Positions 1 through 4,837 of a stretch of 7,414 nt of DNA are shown here, piece after piece. The position numbers were made by a program, and so were the translations under genes. Origin of the DNA: Nocardioidaceae bacterium (GTDB lineage Bacteria > Actinomycetota > Actinomycetes > Propionibacteriales > Nocardioidaceae); the NCBI GenBank assembly GCA_013811715.1, contig JACCUS010000109.1, forward strand, positions 1 through 7,414, given 5' to 3'. Position 1 is the first letter of the stretch. Each line of letters begins with the position of its first letter. A model generated the notes under the pieces. That model ran no database searches. It was given only the letters and a program-made list of their open reading frames with translations, and was not told the origin of the DNA.

Positions 1-71
1 GACGGCGGCGAGTCGCGCTCGTCCCCGCGTCCAGATAGCCTCCTGCACAGCGTCAAGGCGATGGAGGGTGG
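1..71. other. Left edge: no gene assignable, inside an operon
   Basis: These bases lie just upstream of the first complete gene. On the + strand one frame stays open from base 1 to a TGA at 160-162, a second stops at 86-88 and the third at a TAG at 36-38. Any of these could be the tail of an upstream gene, and the stretch is too short to choose between them. No promoter-like element is evident, and the tight packing downstream suggests the operon starts left of the window. Confidence 0.4.
63..68 (+). promoter_or_regulatory. Ribosome binding site of the first gene (decides start)
   Basis: GGAGGG lies 3 bases before the ATG at 72 and 9 bases before the ATG at 78. The second spacing is the usual one, so ATG 78 is preferred, although the two starts differ by only two residues. 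Confidence 0.55.
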
Positions 72-77
72 ATGGCG

Positions 78-860
78 ATGGCTGCTGACGGTGGGCTCGA
101 GGCGGCACTCGCGGCGACGGAGGAGCAGGTGGACAACGCGCTCAGGGCGACCGCGGCGGTGACTCGGGAGCTGAAGAAGGCAAAGACCGGTGCCGCTCGT
201 GGACAGCTGCGTGACCTGCGCCGAGCTCTGAGCGCGGCGGCCGGTCTCGCTGGGGAGGCCGCCCGAGCCACAGCGGGCACCGCGTCGTCGTACGACTTCG
301 ACGAGGGGGAGCACCTCGAGTCCGGCGGCTACGCCAAGGAACTGCTCGCCGCGGCCGCGGCACACAACGTGGCGATGTTCGAGTCCGACGGGAGGCTGCT
401 GTGCTACCCGTCCCTGATCAGGGTGCTTCCGGGGGAGGCCGCCGTCGAGATCGACAGACGCCGAGAGAAGCGGCTGCGTCCATCGGTGTTGGCTGGCCTG
501 CTCGCGGCCGTGCAGGCACGGCCACCGCGGTTCAAACCCGAGCCGTTCTTGGAGAGCTTGGCGTCCGGTTACGACCTCGTGCGGGCCCGGGAGCAGCAGC
601 GTGACGGAGCGGTGGTGCGACTGGCGGACGTGTGGGGGGTGTTGACACTGCTGCCCGGCCAGCAGCGTGACTACACCCGCCCGGAGTTCGCCCGTGACCT
701 GTACCTGCTGGACTCCAGCGGAGTCACGACAGCGAAATCCGGCCGAGTGCTGCGTTGGCACGCGAGCTCGGGCACCCGAGGCTCGGGCACGCTGACCACC
801 GTGGCCCAGACGGGGCAGCAACAGCTGTACTGGGGCATCTCGTTCACGGAGCGCCCATGA
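78..860 (+). CDS. Unrecognised protein, first visible gene of the BrxD-like ATPase operon
   Basis: This encodes a 260-residue protein (262 if translated from the ATG at 72) whose family I do not recognise. Residues about 5-67 are rich in Ala, Glu, Arg and Leu and look like long helices, possibly a coiled coil (for example a run of basic residues around 33-50). Residues 71-82 form a short acidic patch. The remainder is a mixed globular region with conserved-looking stretches around 100-115 (FESDGRLLCYPSLI), 133-165 (basic, then a Pro-rich turn) and 182-212 (RLADVWGVLTLLPGQ, then RPEFARDLYLLD). There is no signal peptide or membrane segment, so it is probably cytoplasmic. Its TGA overlaps the ATG of the next gene by four bases, so the two proteins are probably made in a fixed ratio and may form a complex with the ATPase pair. 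An adaptor or scaffold role is only a guess. It is very likely a real gene because its codon bias and coupling match its neighbours. Confidence 0.78.
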   Translation: MAADGGLEAALAATEEQVDNALRATAAVTRELKKAKTGAARGQLRDLRRALSAAAGLAGEAARATAGTASSYDFDEGEHLESGGYAKELLAAAAAHNVAMFESDGRLLCYPSLIRVLPGEAAVEIDRRREKRLRPSVLAGLLAAVQARPPRFKPEPFLESLASGYDLVRAREQQRDGAVVRLADVWGVLTLLPGQQRDYTRPEFARDLYLLDSSGVTTAKSGRVLRWHASSGTRGSGTLTTVAQTGQQQLYWGISFTERP

Positions 861-1867
861 CCGCCCAGATCGGGCCGGCGGCCGCGGTGCTCGGTGGCGG
901 CGTGATGCGCTCCGACGCCTATGCGGCCTTCCTCGGGGAGGAGTACCTCGCCTCCTACCTACCGGCCGGCGGCGGTTCGGTGAAGCTCGTGGTGGCCGGG
1001 GACGCCGACGTCGCGGATCGGTTCGAGCAGTCCCTGTCTGCCGAGGCGGAGCAGCAGCGCTGTCTGATGGTGCGCCTGTCCGCCGAGACGACGAAGGCGC
1101 ACATGATCGACCAGGTGTTCTTCGCCGTGGCTCGACACGTCGACTGGGGCGAGGTCGCGGCGGCAGTCGTCAGCGTCGCGTACGACGAGATCGCCGTACC
1201 CGCCCCACCAGGGCGGCTAGCCGTGGCGGAGGTGGCCGCCCACCACGACCTCGACCCACGCGAGCTCTACCGCAGCGTGCGACGCAGGCTTGAACAGACC
1301 CTCCTCGCCGACACTGGCCTGCCTCGCGAGCTGCGCAGGGCGCTGCTGCGGCTGGCACAGGCACACCTGGGCAGCGGGGACGTCCACCCCGCGGAGTCCC
1401 GTGTCGTCGTGGACTGGCTCACCGGCGAACGTGTCGGACTGCGTGAGCTGCGCGCCGCGATGATCTACGCGCGGATCGGGCGGCACAACGCCAGGACCAT
1501 GCTCACCTCGGTAGGGCGCCTCTTGCTGCGAACGGGCCACCACGGACTGGTCCTGCAGCTCGACCTGACGCGGTTGGCCGAGGCGCGCCGCCCACCGGTG
1601 CCCGAGCGCACCGGTGTCTACTACAGCAAGGCGGCCGTGCTGGACGCCTACGAGCTGCTGCGCCAGCTCATCGACGCCACAGCCGACCTGGTCGGCATGC
1701 TGGTCGTGGCCGTGGTGCCGCCCGGGCTGGTCACCGACGAGAAGCGTGGACTGCCCTCCTACGCCGCTCTGCAGCTCAGGGTCGCCGACGAGGTGCGGGA
1801 TCGGCGCCGTACCAACCCGTTCGCCTCCCTGGTCCGACTCGAGGTCCGGCTGGAGGCCGTGCGGTGA
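857..1867 (+). CDS. Degenerate BrxC/BrxD-family (DUF2791-like) ATPase homologue, probably no ATP binding
   Basis: This 336-residue protein starts at ATG 857, which overlaps the previous stop as ATGA and has GGAG at 848-851. An in-frame start at 755 would add 34 residues inside the upstream gene and is not credible. The layout resembles the BREX ATP-binding family: an N-terminal beta strand (VKLVVAGDA, 42-50), a helical middle, a segment around 183-229 (VVVDWLTGERVGLRELR, then RIGRHNARTMLTSVGRLL), a Walker-B-like strand GLVLQLDL at 230-237, and LLRQLIDATADLVGMLVV (268-285) followed by DEKRGLPSYAALQLR (294-308). The Walker A position reads AGDADVADRF, with no GK[ST]. At Walker B the Asp (236) is followed by Leu instead of Glu. 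It should therefore neither bind nor hydrolyse ATP normally. Lying directly before an intact family member, it may be the regulatory or structural half of a hetero-oligomer. Family assignment rests on recalled family patterns and is moderately sure. Confidence 0.7.
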   Translation: MTAQIGPAAAVLGGGVMRSDAYAAFLGEEYLASYLPAGGGSVKLVVAGDADVADRFEQSLSAEAEQQRCLMVRLSAETTKAHMIDQVFFAVARHVDWGEVAAAVVSVAYDEIAVPAPPGRLAVAEVAAHHDLDPRELYRSVRRRLEQTLLADTGLPRELRRALLRLAQAHLGSGDVHPAESRVVVDWLTGERVGLRELRAAMIYARIGRHNARTMLTSVGRLLLRTGHHGLVLQLDLTRLAEARRPPVPERTGVYYSKAAVLDAYELLRQLIDATADLVGMLVVAVVPPGLVTDEKRGLPSYAALQLRVADEVRDRRRTNPFASLVRLEVRLEAVR

Positions 1868-3138
1868 GCCCGGCAGACCGATGGGACGGCGACCGGCTGG
1901 CCCGACGGCGCGCGGTCGAGGCCCTGCGGAGCGGAGTACCCAACGCCGACGCGGTCACCGCCCTCGGCTCAGGCCAAGGTGACATCGAGGACCGGTTCAT
2001 CGGACTGCTCGATGACGCAGCTGAGCCGCGGCAGGGTCGGCGCGGACGCGCCTCGATGCTGCTCGGCGCCGGCTTCGGCGACGGCAAGAGTCACCTTCTC
2101 ACCCACCTGGGGCACGTCGCGAGCTCTGCCGGGTTCGTGGTCAGCACCGTGGTGATCAGCAAGGAAACCCCCATGCATGACCCCGCGAAGCTGCTGCGCG
2201 CTGCGGTGGAGTCCGCAGTCGCTCCCGACGGCGTACGCGATGCCGTCGCCGATGCCGCTGGGGCGTTGGACACCGACAGCGTGGGTTACGCCGAACTGCT
2301 GCGATGGCTGCGGGGGCCCGGACGGGACCTGAACGAACGCTTCGAGGCGACCCTCCTGCTGCATCAGCGCCTCGGCAGCGCCGCGCCCGGCGCCGACGAG
2401 GAGTTCCTCGACACCATCGCCAGGTTCTGGGCCGGCGACCCACTGCCGATGCCTGACTTGCGACGCCAGCTCAAGGCCGTCGGTGAGGCGAAGACGTTCA
2501 CATTCACCCCGGTCAAGCTCCGTGACCTCGCCCGTCAACGACTGCGGTTCCTGCCTCGGCTGCTGCGCGCAGCCGGCCACTCCGGCTGGGTCGTGCTCTT
2601 CGACGAGGTCGAGCTGATCGGCCGCTACTCGCTGCTGCAACGGGGCCGGGCCTACGCCGAGCTGGCACGCTGGCTTGACGGGGAAGGCGATGACGAAGGA
2701 GAACCCCTCGTCGCAGTGGCGGCGATGACAGACGACTTCGAGGCGGCAGTCCTCTCCGGCAAGAACGACCGCGACGCCCTCCCAGCCCGGCTGCGCGACA
2801 AGCAGACGGTGGAGTACGCCGAGATGGCCGCGCTCGCGGAGGTTGGGATGCGGCACATCGAGCGGGACACGCTAGCCCTCGCCGCACCCGATGAGGCAGA
2901 GCTCGACCGCGCCTACGCCATCCTGCGCCAGCTGCACGGGGCCGCCTACGACTGGGCGCCGCCGGACGTCGCGGGTCTCGAACGACTCGGCGCAACACGG
3001 ATGCGCCAGTACGTGCGCGCCTGGATCAACGAATGGGACCTCGTCCGCCTCGACCCCGGCTACCGACCGGTCACCGACGCGGTCGACGTGCCCGGCGACT
3101 ACCGAGAAGTCGCCGAACTCGACGACGACACCCCCTGA
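1864..3138 (+). CDS. BrxD-like P-loop ATPase (BREX ATP-binding family, DUF2791)
   Basis: This 424-residue P-loop ATPase resembles BrxD of BREX phage-exclusion loci and is close to that family's usual length. It begins with GTG 1864, overlapping the previous stop (GTGA), with GGAGG at 1852-1856 seven bases upstream. Visible family features in order: the N-terminal RRRAVEALRSGVPNADAVTALG (14-35, helical, BrxD-like); Walker A AGFGDGKS at 69-76 with Lys75; the strand VVISKETPMHDPAKLLRAAV (96-115), strongly reminiscent of BrxD; Walker B VVLFDEVE at 243-250 with Asp247 and Glu248, followed by LIGRYSLLQRGRAYAELARWL; a sensor-like strand VAVAAMTDDFEAAVL; an Arg-containing ALPARLRDK segment that could supply an arginine finger; and a C-terminal MRQYVRAWINEWDL starting at residue 380. 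No membrane segment is present. In BREX the role is ATP-driven work on DNA or regulation of the complex, which is still poorly defined. Here it is translationally coupled to a degenerate sibling, suggesting a paired assembly. No BREX core genes are visible, so I give no symbol. Confidence 0.88.
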   Translation: MSPADRWDGDRLARRRAVEALRSGVPNADAVTALGSGQGDIEDRFIGLLDDAAEPRQGRRGRASMLLGAGFGDGKSHLLTHLGHVASSAGFVVSTVVISKETPMHDPAKLLRAAVESAVAPDGVRDAVADAAGALDTDSVGYAELLRWLRGPGRDLNERFEATLLLHQRLGSAAPGADEEFLDTIARFWAGDPLPMPDLRRQLKAVGEAKTFTFTPVKLRDLARQRLRFLPRLLRAAGHSGWVVLFDEVELIGRYSLLQRGRAYAELARWLDGEGDDEGEPLVAVAAMTDDFEAAVLSGKNDRDALPARLRDKQTVEYAEMAALAEVGMRHIERDTLALAAPDEAELDRAYAILRQLHGAAYDWAPPDVAGLERLGATRMRQYVRAWINEWDLVRLDPGYRPVTDAVDVPGDYREVAELDDDTP

Positions 3139-3162
3139 CCAAGAGCGCCCGGAGGCCGCGCG

Positions 3163-4659
3163 ATGTCACAACCCGAGACGCACATGGAGCAGTTCGTCCA
3201 GCTCGTGGACGTTTCTCACGACCGGGCGCTGATCGGCTGGGGCGCCTTCTGGTTTCAGCGCGGCGTTGACCAAGACCAGTGGGCGATCGTCGACGACGAG
3301 CAGCTGCCTGAGGTGGCCGGACGTCGTACCTGCATCGGCCACGGCGCCGAACCCTTCGGTGCCAGCACAGTGGAAGTCCTAGACGCTGACGGCAACACGG
3401 TCTCGAGCGCGGTGACCCGTGACCGCGCGTGGGTGTGGGTCCACGGCTTGGAGCCCGACACCGACTACCGCTACCGCATCCTCGTCGATGGTGAAGAGTG
3501 GGCCGCCGGTGGCCGTTGGGACTGGGTTCCGGCGGAGCGGGGAGGCTACGACCTCGCACCGGCGGGCCTGGAGTACGACCTTCGCTTCAAGACTGCGCCT
3601 GCGCCCGACGGTCCCTCGCCGAGCCTGCGGTTCGCCGCTCTCGGCGACTTCGGTGTCGGCATCTGCTCCGACTCCGAGTCGAGCCGTCGGCAGCGGCGCA
3701 TCGCCGAGGTGCTGGCGAGGCTGGTGACTGAGCATGAGATCCGCTTCGTCGTCTCACTCGGGGACAACATCTACCGAGGCGAGCAGGGCCAGGTGGGTGA
3801 CGAGAGCGGCGGCGAGGACGACGACTGGTACTCCAGCTTCTTCCAGCCCTACCGCTACGTCATCTCCCGCGTCCCGGTGTTCCCCGCGATCGGCAACCAC
3901 GACACGAGCGACACCGAGGGCAGTGACGATCGGGCTCAGATGGAGGACAACTTCCACACGCGTGAGCGGTTTGGCGACGACGATGGCCGGGCCTCGGTCG
4001 GGCCGGGGCTCTTCTATCGGCTGAGCTACGGGCGCGACGTCGAGCTCGTCTGCATCGACACGTCCATGGCCGACCCCGACGAGCATGTCAACCGCTTCTT
4101 CCAAGACCCCGACCACTACCACTGGCTCGAGTCCATTTTCGCCGACGACGCCGTGCGCTGGCGCATCCCGTTCTCGCACCACCCCGTCTACTGCGCCGGG
4201 CCTACGCACGGGAACGACGCTGAGATGCTCGAGCGACTCGAGCCGCTGTTCGACCGGGGCGGCGTGCGTCTGGTGCTTGCCGGGCACGAGCACAACTTCC
4301 AGCTGTCCGAGGTCGACGGACGGGTGTACGTCGTCTCGGGTGCGGGCGGCAAGCTTCGCGAGGACGTGCCCGAGGGCTTCGACGGCGCGCACACCCGGGC
4401 CTGGGCCGCACAGGCGCATCTGCTGCTCGTCGAGCTCGACGGCGTGGAGGCGAGGCTGACTCCGATGTCGGGGCTGCTACCCGGCGGGCGCCCACACGTG
4501 ATGACGTCGCTCACCGCCCGCAATGAAGTCGTCTACCCACCCTTCGTGGTCAGCCGACACGATGACGCCGCCGAGGTGATTCTCGGCGCCCCGTCGATGG
4601 AGGTGCCACCCGATGACTCCCTTCGCGCCGAAATAGACGAGATCCGCGGTCGCCGGTGA
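3163..4659 (+). CDS. Purple-acid-phosphatase-like metallophosphoesterase, no signal peptide
   Basis: This 498-residue protein should hydrolyse phosphate mono- or diesters with a two-metal centre. GGAGG at 3151-3155 lies seven bases before ATG 3163, supporting this start over the internal ATG at 3184. Residues about 10-145 look like the beta-sandwich (fibronectin-III-like) N-terminal domain of purple acid phosphatases (for example VWVHGLEPDTDYRYRILVDG, 91-110). The calcineurin-like catalytic domain follows with every metal-ligand motif: GDFG (Asp162), GDNIY (Asp201, Tyr204), GNHD (Asn245, His246), SHH (His339/His340) and GHEH (His375, His377). Tyr three residues after the bridging Asp is the purple-acid-phosphatase signature (iron-coordinating Tyr). 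The catalytic core also recalls mammalian tartrate-resistant acid phosphatase (LGDN-Y, RVPVF, GNHD, VVSGAGG). Members of that family are usually secreted, but here the N-terminus is hydrophilic with no signal peptide, so it probably acts in the cytoplasm. The gene starts 24 bases after the ATPase, so it probably belongs to the same operon. The substrate is unknown: nucleic acid, nucleotide or phosphoprotein are all possible. Confidence 0.87.
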   Translation: MSQPETHMEQFVQLVDVSHDRALIGWGAFWFQRGVDQDQWAIVDDEQLPEVAGRRTCIGHGAEPFGASTVEVLDADGNTVSSAVTRDRAWVWVHGLEPDTDYRYRILVDGEEWAAGGRWDWVPAERGGYDLAPAGLEYDLRFKTAPAPDGPSPSLRFAALGDFGVGICSDSESSRRQRRIAEVLARLVTEHEIRFVVSLGDNIYRGEQGQVGDESGGEDDDWYSSFFQPYRYVISRVPVFPAIGNHDTSDTEGSDDRAQMEDNFHTRERFGDDDGRASVGPGLFYRLSYGRDVELVCIDTSMADPDEHVNRFFQDPDHYHWLESIFADDAVRWRIPFSHHPVYCAGPTHGNDAEMLERLEPLFDRGGVRLVLAGHEHNFQLSEVDGRVYVVSGAGGKLREDVPEGFDGAHTRAWAAQAHLLLVELDGVEARLTPMSGLLPGGRPHVMTSLTARNEVVYPPFVVSRHDDAAEVILGAPSMEVPPDDSLRAEIDEIRGRR

Positions 4660-4772
4660 TTGTCCTCGACCACGGTCTTGGTGAACGCCGCCGGGGGAGT
4701 CAGGTGGGGTCTGGGAACAGAACCGCTCGAACATGCCACTTGTCCAGCAGAGCGTTCAGCCCGATGGACTCC

Positions 4773-4799
4773 CGTTGCTTACCTGCGGGTAACGTTGCT
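4773..4799. promoter_or_regulatory. Operator-like palindrome flanked by a direct repeat
   Basis: TTACC-TGCG-GGTAA (4779-4792) is a perfect five-base inverted repeat with a four-base spacer, lying about 42 bases before the dehydrogenase start. The heptamer CGTTGCT occurs on both sides (4773-4779 and 4793-4799), exactly 20 bases, or two helical turns, apart. The layout and location fit a dimeric repressor site, for example of a TetR- or GntR-type regulator of fatty-acid catabolism. No regulator gene is in the window and the cognate protein is unknown. Confidence 0.4.
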
Positions 4800-4807
4800 G
4801 ACAAGGG

Positions 4808-4837
4808 ATGAAGACCGTGCAGAAGGGGCCGACGTGA
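4808..4837 (+). CDS. Possible nine-codon leader peptide before the acyl-CoA dehydrogenase
   Basis: ATG at 4808 opens a nine-residue reading frame (MKTVQKGPT) ending in TGA at 4835-4837. Its stop overlaps the GTG start of the dehydrogenase as GTGA, the same coupling geometry used in the upstream operon. The only purine-rich stretch before it (AAGGG, 4803-4807) abuts the ATG, which is too close for a normal ribosome binding site. It may be a coincidence. Confidence 0.15.
   Translation: MKTVQKGPT
4823..4828 (+). promoter_or_regulatory. Ribosome binding site deciding the dehydrogenase start
   Basis: AAGGGG lies five bases before GTG 4834. No better-placed site precedes any other in-frame start codon near the beginning of the conserved enzyme sequence. 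Confidence 0.55.

Larger units (their letters stand above)
4660..4833. other. Intergenic region between the ATPase operon and the acyl-CoA dehydrogenase gene
   Basis: This 174-base stretch separates two functionally unrelated + strand genes and probably holds the promoter of the dehydrogenase gene. I see only weak inverted repeats after the phosphoesterase stop (ACCA/TGGT at 4669-4682), and no convincing intrinsic terminator. Promoter -35 and -10 boxes could not be assigned with confidence. The operator-like palindrome and a possible leader peptide are listed separately. A reading frame opened by TTG at 4660 runs through the whole stretch into the dehydrogenase, but its translation there does not look like the enzyme family. 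Confidence 0.5.

Noticed and set aside
755..856. A 34-residue N-terminal extension of the degenerate ATPase
   Set aside because: It lies wholly inside the upstream gene, and the ATGA overlap with GGAG at the right distance marks 857 as the start.
78..3138. Membership of the Shango system (TerB-domain protein, ATPase, helicase)
   Set aside because: The ATPase could fit such an arrangement, but no TerB-like or helicase motifs are seen in the window. It remains possible only for genes lying upstream.
78..4659. A standard BREX locus, with the symbol brxD for the ATPase
   Set aside because: Only the ATPase family matches. No PglX methylase, PglZ phosphatase, large PglY/BrxC ATPase or BrxHI helicase lies in the window, so calling the system BREX is not supported from what is visible.
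4742..4769. GTCCA/TGGAC inverted repeat as a terminator of the ATPase operon
   Set aside because: The stem is only five base pairs with an 18-base loop and no T-run follows, so it is not convincing.
4660..4833. A longer dehydrogenase starting with TTG at 4660 (730 residues)
   Set aside because: The extra 58 residues begin directly after the previous stop, have no ribosome binding site of their own and no dehydrogenase-like sequence. GTG 4834 has a suitable site.
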